A stretch of 64,000 nucleotides of DNA from Collinsella sp. (GTDB lineage: Bacteria > Actinomycetota > Coriobacteriia > Coriobacteriales > Coriobacteriaceae). A program made the translations under genes and the position numbers. Every line of letters starts with the position of its first letter. The first letter of the stretch is position 1. The stretch covers positions 1-64,000 of the forward strand of contig DXML01000002.1 of NCBI GenBank assembly GCA_019414205.1. The letters are read 5' to 3'. Below, in pieces: positions 33,868-44,104 of the stretch. The notes beneath the pieces were generated by a model. That model worked only from the letters and a program-made list of their open reading frames with translations. It had not been told where the DNA came from and ran no database searches.

Positions 33868-34770
33868 ATGGATCGCAAAAAAGCAATCGCGCTCTCATTT
33901 TCCGTTCCCGTCGCATGGGGCTTTTCGTACCCCCTCATGAAGATCGGCATGGACAGCATGAACGCCACGAGCATCGTTGCGCTGCGCTGCATCATCGCCT
34001 TTGTGGCCTGCCTGCTGCTCTTCCACAAGCGCGCTTTCCGCATCAATCGCGACCTTATGGTTCGCGCCGCCATCATCGGCGCCATCATGGCAACCGAGCT
34101 CACCTGCATGTGCTTGGGCTCCAGCCTTACTTCCGCCTCCACCGCCGGCTTTTTGCAGAGCCTGACGGTCGTGATCGTGCCGTTTGCCAACGCCGCCCTG
34201 CTGCGTCGCGCCCCCGAGCGCAAGGTGCTCGTCGGCACCGCCATCGTCACCTGCGGTATGCTGCTGCTCTCGGGCGCCGACTTTACCAGCCTGAATCCCG
34301 GCGCGATCATCATGTTGCTCTCAGCCTTTATCTATGCCAGCCACATTATCGTAGCCAAGCGCTTTGTCGAAGAAGTCGACCCACTGGCCTTGGGTGTTTG
34401 GCAGCTGGGCTTTGGCGGCCTGTTCTCGGGCATCGCCGCATTTGCCTTTGGCGGCTTTACGCTTCCCAGCACGCCGAGCGAGGTCGCGGTCGTCGTCGCG
34501 CTCGCACTCATCTGCTCTGCCTACGGCTTTATCACCCAGACGCTCGTGCAGCCCCACGTGCCCGCCGAGACCACCGGCTTTGCCTTCTCGCTCGAGCCGG
34601 TCTGCTCCGCCGTCTTCTCGTTCTTCCTGGTCGGCGAGGTCCTGAGCCCCATCGCCTTCTTTGGCGCCGCCCTCATCCTCACCGGCGTCATGGTGGCAAC
34701 CGTCGAGCTTCCGCGCCTACGCGCGCATGAACAGGCTCGTATGGCAGGAACGCCCGAGCGCGTCTCGTAG
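33868..34770 (+). CDS. EamA/DMT-family transporter
   Basis: This 300-residue protein has ten predicted helices in two EamA repeats. The first repeat begins ALSFSVPVAWGFSYPLMKIG and ends LTVVIVPFANAALLRR; the second begins near 150 (IIMLLSAFIYASHIIVAKRF) and ends LEPVCSAVFSFFLVGE, the conserved LEP..A..F motif. The family exports amino acids, nucleosides or other small metabolites. The ATG at 33868 has AAAGGAG upstream. Divergent regulation by the LysR gene is inferred from the shared promoter region. Confidence 0.9.
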   Translation: MDRKKAIALSFSVPVAWGFSYPLMKIGMDSMNATSIVALRCIIAFVACLLLFHKRAFRINRDLMVRAAIIGAIMATELTCMCLGSSLTSASTAGFLQSLTVVIVPFANAALLRRAPERKVLVGTAIVTCGMLLLSGADFTSLNPGAIIMLLSAFIYASHIIVAKRFVEEVDPLALGVWQLGFGGLFSGIAAFAFGGFTLPSTPSEVAVVVALALICSAYGFITQTLVQPHVPAETTGFAFSLEPVCSAVFSFFLVGEVLSPIAFFGAALILTGVMVATVELPRLRAHEQARMAGTPERVS

Positions 34771-34858
34771 ACCCCACTCTTCATACAGCCGCGGCATAAA
34801 GGCAACCGGTGCGCCTTTACAATAGATACCAACAGAGTATCTGCCATAAAGGAGCCCC

Positions 34859-35584
34859 ATGGACACCGCAACTCGCGACCGCAACATAGCAACCTGGTTG
34901 GGCGATGCGCCGCAGCCGGTACGTGACACTACGAACCAGCTGCTCGAGCGCATCGCCCTTTTGCGTGCCGAGCAGACCATCTACCCGGCACAAGACGACA
35001 TCCTCAATGCCCTCGCCTACACGCCGGCCGACCAGGTCAAGGTTGTCATCTTGGGTCAAGATCCCTATCACGGACCCAACCAGGCCATGGGGTTATCGTT
35101 CTCGGTCCCCGCGACGCAAACCAAGTTGCCGCCGAGCCTGCGCAACATCTATAAGGAACTCAAAGCCGATCTGGACTGCCCCTTTCCTGCCACGGGAGAC
35201 CTAACCCCATGGGCACAACAGGGCGTCCTGCTCCTCAACACTACGCTCACCGTGCGCGAGCATGCCGCCAATTCGCACGCCAAGCTGGGCTGGAGCACGC
35301 TCACCGACTACGTCATCGAGCGCTGCTGCCAGCTGCCCCAGCCGGTAGTCTTTTTGGCATGGGGCCGCTTTGCCCAGCAGATGGTCGAGGGCAAGCTCGC
35401 CGCGACCGGCGCGGGAAAGGCAACCGGCAAGTTCTGTCTGGCCTCTACGCACCCCTCGCTGCTTTCGGCCAACCGTGCCACGGCAGAACTCCCCGCCTTT
35501 ATGGGATCGCGCCCCTTCTCGGCAGCTGATCGGCTACTCGAACAGCACGGCTCGACCCCCGTCAACTGGACTTGCCTCGGCTAA
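34859..35584 (+). CDS. ung: uracil-DNA glycosylase (family 1)
   Basis: This 241-residue enzyme removes uracil from DNA in base excision repair. Family 1 motifs are complete: GQDPYHGPNQAMGLSFSV (with the catalytic Asp in GQDPYHG), the FLAWGRFAQ strand, and HPSLLSANRA, close to the HPSPLS.xR DNA-intercalation loop. Start ATG with AAAGGAG upstream. It is a single gene ended by a strong terminator. Confidence 0.95.
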   Translation: MDTATRDRNIATWLGDAPQPVRDTTNQLLERIALLRAEQTIYPAQDDILNALAYTPADQVKVVILGQDPYHGPNQAMGLSFSVPATQTKLPPSLRNIYKELKADLDCPFPATGDLTPWAQQGVLLLNTTLTVREHAANSHAKLGWSTLTDYVIERCCQLPQPVVFLAWGRFAQQMVEGKLAATGAGKATGKFCLASTHPSLLSANRATAELPAFMGSRPFSAADRLLEQHGSTPVNWTCLG

Positions 35585-35597
35585 AAATCGATACATC

Positions 35598-35638
35598 AAA
35601 AACGCGCCCGACGGCAATCTTGCCATCGGGCGCGTTTT
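35598..35638. terminator. bidirectional terminator between ung and the SDR gene
   Basis: AAACGCGCCCGA with TCGGGCGCGTTT, extended by GGCA/TGCC near the loop, ends in TTTT; the opposite strand also has an A/T run for the convergent SDR gene. Confidence 0.88.
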
Positions 35639-35639
35639 G

Positions 35640-36320
35640 CTATTCGGGCCAAATAAATTGTGTGCGGCCGGCCTCGCCGCCATCGATCAGCAGGCTCTGC
35701 CCGGTCATAAACCGGTTGGTCACGCCCACAAAGTAGATCCACTCGGCGATCTCTTGGGCGGTGGCCCAGCGCTTAAGCGGCGTGAGCTCCATAATCTGGT
35801 TCCACAGGCGCTCGTCTTCCATCACGCAACGGTTGAGCGGCGTGATAACGCCGCCCGGGTCCACACTGTTGGCGATGGCCTGCGGCGCCAGGCGGTTTGC
35901 AAGGTTTTTGGTGTAGGCGATAACGCCGCCCTTGCTGGCAGCATAGACAGGAAACTCCGATCCCGTATGTCCGCTCGCCGACCCCACATTGACCACGGAT
36001 TTGATAGCCGGCGCCGGCTTGGCGGCAAGCCCCTCCCCCACAAAGGCGTAGCGCTCAGTCACGTTGATGGTGCCACGCAGGTTGGCGGCAATGTCGTCGG
36101 CCGAATCCTGCGTACCGGCAACGTTCACGATTACCTGGGGTTCAAGGTCAACTGGAAACGAGTCCGGCTCGCGGACATCAACGATCAGATGGCGGTAGCG
36201 CTCGTGTTCGATCGCCGCCGGCAGCAGATCAAAGCCCACGACCTCGTGGCCCTCGTCCAAAAAGCGCTGCACGCACGCGGCTCCGATACCGCCCGAAGCG
36301 CCCGTGATCAAAACCCGCAT
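35640..36320 (-). CDS. short-chain dehydrogenase/reductase (SDR)
   Basis: This 226-residue protein has the cofactor loop GASGGIGA, VVNVGSASGHTG with the catalytic Ser, the YAASK catalytic Tyr-Lys pair, and VDPGGVITP. It is a classical SDR similar to FabG-like oxidoreductases. The C-terminus LLIDGGEAGRTQF is typical. Its start lies 9 bp after the VUT gene stop, so the two form an operon. The substrate is unknown; a link to queuosine metabolism is not supported by sequence. Confidence 0.87.
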   Translation of the reverse strand: MRVLITGASGGIGAACVQRFLDEGHEVVGFDLLPAAIEHERYRHLIVDVREPDSFPVDLEPQVIVNVAGTQDSADDIAANLRGTINVTERYAFVGEGLAAKPAPAIKSVVNVGSASGHTGSEFPVYAASKGGVIAYTKNLANRLAPQAIANSVDPGGVITPLNRCVMEDERLWNQIMELTPLKRWATAQEIAEWIYFVGVTNRFMTGQSLLIDGGEAGRTQFIWPE

Positions 36321-36329
36321 GCTTGCTCC

Positions 36330-37052
36330 TTAGGCGGTTGCGTGACGCTCGAGGTACTCGGCACCCACATTCTCGCGCTCCCAGCCGCGCACGACCTTGT
36401 AGCCCACGGGGCTCAGGAAGACCTCGCACAGCAGCTCGGCAACAGCGCCGGTCAGCGAGCACATAAGAACCTGCACCCAGGTCCAACCAAAGAACGTGTG
36501 GCTCACCACAATGGCAAAGACCAGGTTGTCGACAAACTGGCCAACACCCGTGGACACATAGGAGCGGAAGGCGAAGCTCGCAAAGTTATTCTTTTTAAGC
36601 ATACGGCCGAGCGACTGGTTGAGCGTGGAGTTAACCACGGCAGAAACGAGCATTGCCAGCGAAGAGCCCAGCACCACGTACCAGGTGCCGCCAATGGTGG
36701 CGTTAAGGGCGCTGTTGACCTCGATCATGCCCGTGTCGTAGTAGGCGCCCCACATGCCGGGCGTGAGCGAGCATGCCCAAAAGCACAGGCTCACGGCCAG
36801 GTTGACCAGCAGCGCGAGGATAGAGATTTTGATGGATGCCTTGGCGCCAAAGCGCTTGCAGATCATGTCCTGGCACAAAAACGAAACCCAGCTCACCACA
36901 AAGCCGCAATCGAGTGCCAGATACGGCAGGCTGATGAGCTCTTTGTTGGCCAGTAGGTTCATCATGATGACGCTCACGAAAAACAGCGAAACCGTTGCCG
37001 CGGGAATGCTCCGCAACAGGACCTTGTAGTCCTCCATGACCTTCTTGATCAT
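36330..37052 (-). CDS. VUT-family transporter (queuosine-precursor type)
   Basis: This 240-residue protein has about six transmembrane helices and matches the VUT/YhhQ family: ANKELISLPYLALDCGF, the DMICKRFGAKASIKIS cytoplasmic loop, GGTWYVVLGSSLAMLVSAVVN and FVDNLVFAIVVSHTFFGWTWVQ. Characterised members import queuosine precursors (preQ0, preQ1 or queuine). The start at 37052 has an AAAGGAG site. A hairpin with preQ1-riboswitch-like layout lies directly before that site. The SDR gene follows after 9 bp. Confidence 0.85.
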   Translation of the reverse strand: MIKKVMEDYKVLLRSIPAATVSLFFVSVIMMNLLANKELISLPYLALDCGFVVSWVSFLCQDMICKRFGAKASIKISILALLVNLAVSLCFWACSLTPGMWGAYYDTGMIEVNSALNATIGGTWYVVLGSSLAMLVSAVVNSTLNQSLGRMLKKNNFASFAFRSYVSTGVGQFVDNLVFAIVVSHTFFGWTWVQVLMCSLTGAVAELLCEVFLSPVGYKVVRGWERENVGAEYLERHATA

Positions 37053-37059
37053 TATGTAC

Positions 37060-37108
37060 TCCTTTGGTTTTAGGTTTAACGAGCAGGATATCGGACCCGA
37101 ACTGCTCG
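37060..37108 (-). promoter_or_regulatory. candidate preQ1-type riboswitch before the VUT gene
   Basis: On the minus strand CGAGCAG and CTGCTCG (7 bp) enclose TTCGGGTCCGATATC. The tail TTAAACCTAAAACC could pair with GGGT in the loop to form a pseudoknot that ends at the AAAGGAG site. Size, UUC after the 5' stem, A-rich tail and the transporter downstream fit preQ1-I; the usual conserved tail is not exact. Confidence 0.35.
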
Positions 37109-37166
37109 GACGCCCCGGTCTTGAGACGACGGTGGGTATGATAGCCGCTCATACGGCATCAGGCAA

Positions 37167-37202
37167 GTAAACGGCGCGGCAGCCCCGCAGGGCCACCGCG
37201 CC
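37167..37202 (-). terminator. terminator after prfC
   Basis: GGCGCGG and CCGCGCC pair around a GC-rich loop. On the minus strand GTTTACTT follows, a weak T tract, seven bases past the prfC stop. Confidence 0.6.
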
Positions 37203-37208
37203 GATGCG

Positions 37209-38822
<1,614 letters not shown>

Positions 38823-38907
38823 GCGGATCCTTTCTTGCATTGAGTGCATTACGTCGATGTAACCGCACTATTGTAGCCGCGAAATCCCGCTCTAGGGCGC
38901 CTATCAG

Positions 38908-38957
38908 GACAAATTCATCAGTTGGGGCCTGGGTAGCCGGCCCAATCCGAATTTGTC
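38908..38957. repeat. imperfect palindrome upstream of the gntR operon
   Basis: GACAAATTC (38908-38916) and GAATTTGTC (38949-38957) enclose an inner TTGGGGCC/GGCCCAA pair. It may be another member of the palindromic repeat group or a terminator between divergent units. Confidence 0.6.
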
Positions 38958-38972
38958 TCTTGCGTAACTGTA

Positions 38973-39015
38973 CATAGTGTATATATACTGTGCTTACCGG
39001 TTATATACACGTGTA
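38973..39015 (+). promoter_or_regulatory. candidate GntR (YtrA-type) operator/promoter
   Basis: CATAGTGTATATATACTGTG (38973-38992) is a 20-bp near-palindrome (16 of 20 positions), and TACACGTGTA (39006-39015) is a perfect one. They lie 23-65 bp before the gntR start, as expected for autoregulation of a YtrA-type regulator with its ABC genes. Confidence 0.55.
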
Positions 39016-39037
39016 GCCCAACAGCTAAGGAGCCGCT

Positions 39038-39418
39038 GTGGACATCATCCTATCCAATTCGAGCGACAAGCCCATCTACGAGCAAATAGCCTCGCAAGTC
39101 AAAGCTCAGATCCTTTCGGGCGCGCTCGCTGCGGGAGCCAAACTCCCCAGCATCCGTGCACTCGCGAGCGATCTTGGCGTGAGTGTCATCACCACCAAGC
39201 GCGCCTACGCCGACCTGGAGCAACTCGGCTTTATCTGCACCGTGCAGGGCAAGGGCTGTTTTGTCGCCGAGGGCAACCAAGAACTCTTGCGCGAAAACCA
39301 GCTCTGCCATATCGAAGAGCTGCTTGCGAAAGCGACGAGCCAAGCCGAAGCCTTGGGCGTCACGCGCGACAAGCTGCACGAGATGCTCGACCTCGTAGCC
39401 CCCGAAACCATGCAGTAG
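39038..39418 (+). CDS. GntR-family (YtrA subfamily) regulator
   Basis: This 126-residue protein consists of a GntR winged HTH (KPIYEQIASQVKAQILSGAL, then LPSIRALASDLGVSVITTKRAYADLEQLG) plus a short ~45-residue C-terminal helix, the minimal layout of the YtrA group. Such regulators repress adjacent ABC transporter genes in response to cell-wall or antibiotic stress. The start is a GTG with AAGGAG upstream. The ABC ATPase gene starts 23 bp after its stop. Confidence 0.9.
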   Translation: MDIILSNSSDKPIYEQIASQVKAQILSGALAAGAKLPSIRALASDLGVSVITTKRAYADLEQLGFICTVQGKGCFVAEGNQELLRENQLCHIEELLAKATSQAEALGVTRDKLHEMLDLVAPETMQ

Positions 39419-39441
39419 CCATCTGCAAGAAAGGCTATACC

Positions 39442-40323
39442 ATGCAAAAGTTGCTAGAACTTAAAGGTGTATCGCGCCGCGTGAGCGACCGCTTTTCACT
39501 GCGCGACGTCACGCTTGCCGTGGAGCCCGGCCAGATCGTTGGCTTTGTGGGCGCAAATGGCGCCGGCAAGACGACGACCATTCGCGCCGCGCTTGGGCTT
39601 ATAAAGCCCGATGCCGGCGAGGTGCATCTGCTTGGACAGCGCTGCGACGCCAACGCGCCCGACGAGACGCAGCGCCACCTGCGCTCCCGCATCGGGCTTG
39701 TCCTGGACACGTGTCCCTTCCCCTCCACGCTCAAGGTGGGCCAGGTCGAGAAGCTCGTAGGCCCGGCATACCCCACGTGGAGCTGCGAAACGTTCGCCGG
39801 ATTCATCGACCGATTTGGCCTCGATCCCAAGACGAAGGTCAAGGACCTCTCCCGCGGCATGGGCATGAAGCTGCAGTTCGCCTGTGCGCTCAGCCACAAT
39901 GCCAAGCTGCTCGTTTTGGACGAAGCCACCGCGGGCCTCGATCCCATGGCGCGCGAGGAACTGCTCGACGAGTTGCTTGCCTTTGTCGCCGACGGCCAGC
40001 ACAGCGTGCTGCTCTCGAGCCACATTACATCCGACCTCGATCGCACTGCCGACCGCGTCATCTGCATCGATAACGGCTCGATTGTGTTTGACCTGCCGCG
40101 CGAGGACATTACCGACCGAGCCGGCATCGCCCACTGCACCCAAGCACAGGCCGCAGAGCTTATGGCTTGCGTCGAAGGCGCCCGTGCCGCCCACCACGCC
40201 TATAGCGTGGACGTGCTCGTACCCAACCGTCGCGAGGCGCTCGAGGCCTTCCCCGAGATTCCCTGCGACCGGGCAACCATTGATGACTATCTTCGCCTCA
40301 TACTGAAAGGGGCTTCGAAATGA
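39442..40323 (+). CDS. ABC transporter ATP-binding protein
   Basis: This 293-residue protein has Walker A GANGAGKTT, the signature LSRGMGMKLQ (an LSxGM variant of LSGGQ common in YtrB-like proteins), Walker B LLVLDEATAGLD and switch SSHITSDLD. The C-terminal ~75 residues form an accessory domain seen in YtrB/CcmA-type exporters. It couples with the following permease (4-bp ATGA overlap) and is under the YtrA-type regulator. Probable role: export or sensing of a membrane-active compound. Confidence 0.9.
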   Translation: MQKLLELKGVSRRVSDRFSLRDVTLAVEPGQIVGFVGANGAGKTTTIRAALGLIKPDAGEVHLLGQRCDANAPDETQRHLRSRIGLVLDTCPFPSTLKVGQVEKLVGPAYPTWSCETFAGFIDRFGLDPKTKVKDLSRGMGMKLQFACALSHNAKLLVLDEATAGLDPMAREELLDELLAFVADGQHSVLLSSHITSDLDRTADRVICIDNGSIVFDLPREDITDRAGIAHCTQAQAAELMACVEGARAAHHAYSVDVLVPNRREALEAFPEIPCDRATIDDYLRLILKGASK

Positions 40324-41018
40324 AACGCGCCTTTATGTCTGAGCTCGCCATCGTCCGCACGCTTGTCCCGAGCATCGCGGGCGTCGGCCTGTTCATCTTC
40401 GTCGTACTGACCCTCGCCAACGCATCGGATGGCGATGCCAGTATGAGCGCCGGCGCCTGCGCGGTCAGTGCCATGTCGCCCATCATGGTCATGAACTCGC
40501 TGGCCGGCTACGACAATCAAAACGGATGGGAGCGCTATCGGGCAACGCTGCCCCTCTCGCGCAAAGACATCATCTGCGCACGTTACCTCTGCATTGTTGC
40601 CTTCTCGGCCATCATGGCGTGCGCGACCGTGCTTTTGAGCACCATCACTCTTCCGTTCTTCGATCACACGGGCATGCCCTCGACGGGACAGATCGTCTTT
40701 GAGACCACAATAGCCTCCGCCGCATCGATGCTCATCTCCCTCATGATGGTGTTTCTGGCACAGCCGCTGTTCTTTCGATTTGGACACATGGAGGCGCTGC
40801 GCCTTTCCGTCGGCCTGTTTGCCCTGCTCGGATGCCTTGCCATGGCCACGCTGAGCTCCTCCAACCCCATCAGCAACTGGCTCATGTCGATTGCTGGGGC
40901 GAATCCCGATCCCGCCGTCCTCGGCTGCCTGTGCGCAGGAATTGCCGTACTGGCCCTCACGCTATGTGCAATCAGCTGCACCGTCAGCACCAAGGTCTAT
41001 CGGGCACGCGACCTGTAG
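40320..41018 (+). CDS. ABC-2 type transporter permease
   Basis: This 232-residue protein has six hydrophobic segments (for example IVRTLVPSIAGVGLFIFVVLTL; MILMN-like PIMVMNSLAGYD loop; ARYLCIVAFSAIMACATVLL; ASMLISLMMVFLAQPLFF; AVLGCLCAGIAVLALTLCA). NGWERYRATLPLSRKDI is the cytoplasmic coupling loop typical of small ABC-2 membrane proteins (ABC2_membrane_5 type). It overlaps the ATPase stop by 4 bp. It is probably a homodimeric partner of the ATPase. Confidence 0.85.
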   Translation: MKRAFMSELAIVRTLVPSIAGVGLFIFVVLTLANASDGDASMSAGACAVSAMSPIMVMNSLAGYDNQNGWERYRATLPLSRKDIICARYLCIVAFSAIMACATVLLSTITLPFFDHTGMPSTGQIVFETTIASAASMLISLMMVFLAQPLFFRFGHMEALRLSVGLFALLGCLAMATLSSSNPISNWLMSIAGANPDPAVLGCLCAGIAVLALTLCAISCTVSTKVYRARDL

Positions 41019-41097
41019 GCAAGCAAATCTCGACCCACGCGGGCCGCAATCGGTCGCCCGCAAATCCGTGACAAATGGCATATCCCCCCGCCCGTGT

Positions 41098-41123
41098 GTG
41101 ACGTTCTATAATAAAAACGTCAC
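41098..41123 (+). promoter_or_regulatory. hairpin overlapping a -10 box before the methyltransferase gene
   Basis: GTGACGTT (41098-41105) pairs with AACGTCAC (41116-41123), and a perfect TATAAT (41107-41112) lies in the loop. No -35 hexamer of quality was found. The 271-bp leader between the permease and the methyltransferase also has an ACGGCCG repeat near 41205-41228 but no gene. Confidence 0.4.
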
Positions 41124-41289
41124 GGGCCTCAGCCCAATTTCGATCATCCAAGGGGATGTCTTTTTGGTCATTGTTCTTTAGGGAACGGTCAATCGCATAG
41201 AACCATGAAAACGGCCGTCCAACGGCCGTGGTTTGTTGCGCCGTTCCGCCTCCGTCATCTGCCACATATGCACCTGATAGGAAAGAACA

Positions 41290-42027
41290 ATGAACTCTGC
41301 AAAATCTCAATCCTTCCCAAAAGCAACCAGCTTCGACGCGGCACTCGTGCACTCTAAGATTATGGGCCCCAATCCCCTCAAGCTCTGCGAAGAGCTGCTT
41401 CGCGATGTGCATATCCCCTGCGGCGTCCGCGTCTGCGACCTTGGATCGGGCACCGGCATTACCAGCGCCCTGCTTGCCCGCGAATACGGATTTGACACTT
41501 ATGCTGTCGACCTGTGGAGCGATCCTGTCGAGAACCGCGCGTTCTTCGATTCACTCGGCATTCCCCGCAACACGATTCACCCTGTTAAGGCGGACGCCTC
41601 ACAGGGGCTCCCGTTTGAGCACGACTTTTTTGATGCAGTCGTGAGCATCGACTCGTACAACTACTACGGCCGTGACCCGCACTATCTGGACGAGCGCCTA
41701 CTCCCCTACGTAAAGCAAGGCGGGATGCTCTACTTAAGCATCCCCGGCATGGTTCGCGACTGCCACGACAACCTGCCCGCCTGCCTGCTCAAATCCTGGG
41801 CACCCGAGCAGCTCGACTATATGCACGACATAGCCTGGTGGCGCGCCATGATCGAGCCGACCCCCGGCGTCGAGATTGTCTCGATGCAGCCTATGCTCTG
41901 CACGGACGAAGCGTGGGAAGACTGGCTCGCCTGCGACAACGAGTACGCTGCAGGCGACCGCGCTGCCGTTGAAGCCGGCGCGCTCGAATACCTCAACACC
42001 ATCGCCATCGTGCTGAGAAAGTTCTAA
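41290..42027 (+). CDS. class I SAM-dependent methyltransferase
   Basis: This 245-residue protein has SAM motif I VCDLGSGTGITSALLA, acidic residue of motif II in YAVDLW, and motif III-like PFEHDFFDAVVSIDSYNYYG; the UbiE/Cyp-like fold is clear. The N-terminus (~1-35) with DAALVHSKIMGPNPLKL is conserved in a group of small-molecule methyltransferases of unknown substrate. Start ATG with AGGAAAG site. It is followed by a strong bidirectional terminator. Confidence 0.85.
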   Translation: MNSAKSQSFPKATSFDAALVHSKIMGPNPLKLCEELLRDVHIPCGVRVCDLGSGTGITSALLAREYGFDTYAVDLWSDPVENRAFFDSLGIPRNTIHPVKADASQGLPFEHDFFDAVVSIDSYNYYGRDPHYLDERLLPYVKQGGMLYLSIPGMVRDCHDNLPACLLKSWAPEQLDYMHDIAWWRAMIEPTPGVEIVSMQPMLCTDEAWEDWLACDNEYAAGDRAAVEAGALEYLNTIAIVLRKF

Positions 42028-42031
42028 ACAA

Positions 42032-42075
42032 TAGCCGCGCGAGCCGTAAACAAACGGCCTCGCGCGGCTTCTTTA
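42032..42075. terminator. bidirectional terminator between methyltransferase and ClC genes
   Basis: AGCCGCGCGA and CTCGCGCGGCT pair with an inner CGT/ACG step around an A-rich loop; T-rich tail TTCTTT follows on the plus strand. Confidence 0.85.
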
Positions 42076-42109
42076 AAACAAGTTCTGAACAACCGTAAAG
42101 CGCAATACG

Positions 42110-43408
42110 CTACTTGCGCAGCGGCTTGGGCAGCGGAATGCCGGCGGCGATGACGGCCGCGATGATCATGCAAACGATACCCTTGAGTGGGAAGCACATG
42201 AGCAGCAGGCCCACAACCATAACAGGCTGGCGCATAACGGCGCCCATCGTCGATGCCGTGCAGACGGCGACGCAAAAGACCGGATCTGCGCCGGTGAGGA
42301 TAGCAAGGCCGTAGCCCAGGCTTACGCCCGAGAAGATAACCGGGAAGAAGTGGCCGCCACGCCAGCCCATGTTGATGAGGGCGGGTGTCAGCATGGCCTT
42401 AACAAGACCGGTCGCGATGAGCACACCGGCGGGGATGGTGAGGTAGGTCTCCATAAGTACGTCGGCCTGGGTCTCACCGGCAAACATGGTATAAGGCAGA
42501 ACTGTGCCGCAGATGGCGAGCGCCAGGCCAGCCAGCATGGCCTTGACGACGGGGCGCTCCCCTATTGCATGGGACAGCGCCTCACTTGCATGCTCGGAGA
42601 CAAAGTACAGCCAACCGCATACGGTGCCGACCAACGCCAGCGGAATGAGCCAGACAAGTTCCAGGTTGCCCACCTCGGCAGCCTCGAACCTCGGCATGCC
42701 GATGCCGCCACCCATAAGCTGGCCGAGCAGCAGATAGGTGCCCAGGCCGCCGGCAATCGCGATGCCGTAGACCACGGTCTTTTGCGCCTTGGGCAGCTTG
42801 ATGGTGATCTCGTCGGACGCGGAGTCCTCGCCAGCGCCCCGACCATCGGCGCTACCGGCGAGCGGCGCCACAAAGCCAAAGATGGGAGCGGTGAAGAGCG
42901 CCGTTAGGGCAGCTTGGGTACCCAGCAGCGTGAGCTGCCTAAACTCGGCGCCAAAGCGACGCATGCGGTCGCCGACCCAGCTGCACAGACCCGCGATAAC
43001 GCCGGTCAGGCCGGCCTCCGGTCCAATGCTTCCGCCAAACAGCAGCGGCAGCAACGCCGCGAGCGAAAGCTTGCCCAGGTTGTCATACGGGTAGCGCCCG
43101 TCTTGCTTAACCTTAGCCATCACCTGGTTGAGGTCATCGGTCTTGGTGCCCGTAAGCTTTTCGTACAGACCGATCAGCAGGCCGCCCAGCAGGCAGACAA
43201 AAAACGGGTACGGCAAAAAGCCAAACGGGCCACTGGCAAGCTCGGGCGAAGCGACGCCCAGCGCGTGCGGAATCTCGGTCCATAGATAGTCGATGCCGTG
43301 CTCCATCGCGAAAAAGAACAGCCAGACCGCGGCACCTGCGAACGCACCGGTCACGGCAACGCTCACTAAAAACAGCGCGCGGTTTGTGGGTTTGGCAAGG
43401 TTATCCAT
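42110..43408 (-). CDS. ClC-family chloride channel/antiporter
   Basis: This 432-residue protein has about ten to twelve helices. It carries GSIGPEAGLTG, the GxxGPE form of the selectivity filter loop (the gating Glu follows Pro, as in YfeO-like members), and a second half with GGHFFPVIFSGVSLGYG. A cytoplasmic linker near 205-215 is acidic (GAGEDSASDE). It moves Cl- or a related anion across the membrane. Upstream on the same strand are a LOG-family gene and a potassium channel gene. No fluoride riboswitch was recognised. Confidence 0.88.
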   Translation of the reverse strand: MDNLAKPTNRALFLVSVAVTGAFAGAAVWLFFFAMEHGIDYLWTEIPHALGVASPELASGPFGFLPYPFFVCLLGGLLIGLYEKLTGTKTDDLNQVMAKVKQDGRYPYDNLGKLSLAALLPLLFGGSIGPEAGLTGVIAGLCSWVGDRMRRFGAEFRQLTLLGTQAALTALFTAPIFGFVAPLAGSADGRGAGEDSASDEITIKLPKAQKTVVYGIAIAGGLGTYLLLGQLMGGGIGMPRFEAAEVGNLELVWLIPLALVGTVCGWLYFVSEHASEALSHAIGERPVVKAMLAGLALAICGTVLPYTMFAGETQADVLMETYLTIPAGVLIATGLVKAMLTPALINMGWRGGHFFPVIFSGVSLGYGLAILTGADPVFCVAVCTASTMGAVMRQPVMVVGLLLMCFPLKGIVCMIIAAVIAAGIPLPKPLRK

Positions 43409-43534
43409 CGGGTCCTCCCGCGGTCAAAGTCGACATAGTTACGTTTTATTGTAGGGCGGGCACGGCGCGGGCGGGCTAACCATCTGCGCCGCGAACGACA
43501 CCGTTGGGCGCCGCACGCGCGGCAGGCCCGAGGC

Positions 43535-44068
43535 CTAGTTGTCGATAATCGATGCGATTTGGTGCAGGTTATCGGCAAAGTAAATCCCCTGCTGGCGCTG
43601 CGGGCTCGATAGGCCCTTATCGATCATATGCTCGAGCAACGCCTTGAGGTCGTTGTAGTAGCCCCCGAGGTTGTACAGGATGCACGGCGCACTCAGATGC
43701 CCCAGCGACACGGCCGACATGACCTCGGCAATCTCCTCGAGCGTACCCGTCCCACCGGGAAAGGCGATGAACGCGTCACCGAGCTCAATCATCTTGGCCT
43801 TGCGCTCGGCCATGTCGCTCGTCACGATGAGGTCGTCGATGCCATCGTGCTGAAACTCGGCCTCGATAAAAAAGCTCGGCTCCACGCCAGTCACGTGTCC
43901 ACTGGCATCGAGTACGCTATCGGCGAGCGCACCCATCAGGCCCGATTTGGACCCGCCGTATACCAGCGCGTGCCCGTTGGAGCCAATCCAGTTGCCCAGC
44001 TCTTGCACCGCAGGCAAAAATGCTGGGTCGTTACCAACGCTGGCGCCCAGGTATACCGTGATATTCAT
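43535..44068 (-). CDS. LOG-family (TIGR00730) Rossmann-fold protein
   Basis: This 177-residue protein has the family signature PGGTGTLEE, plus the N-terminal YLGASVGNDPAFLP and GGSKSGLMGALADS. The family includes plant cytokinin-activating phosphoribohydrolases (LOG) and bacterial nucleotide-monophosphate hydrolases. It is soluble. The gene lies between the ClC gene (126 bp) and the potassium channel gene (36 bp), so it may share a transcript with the latter. Physiological substrate unknown. Confidence 0.9.
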   Translation of the reverse strand: MNITVYLGASVGNDPAFLPAVQELGNWIGSNGHALVYGGSKSGLMGALADSVLDASGHVTGVEPSFFIEAEFQHDGIDDLIVTSDMAERKAKMIELGDAFIAFPGGTGTLEEIAEVMSAVSLGHLSAPCILYNLGGYYNDLKALLEHMIDKGLSSPQRQQGIYFADNLHQIASIIDN

Positions 44069-44104
44069 ATTTAGTCCCCCTCATCGTGACGCGCGGCGCC
44101 CGTT

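Noticed and set aside
43409..43534. Fluoride riboswitch before the ClC gene
   Set aside because: The conserved GGNGATGG and CCTGATGA segments are absent, and the channel has the GxxGPE filter, not the fluoride-type one.
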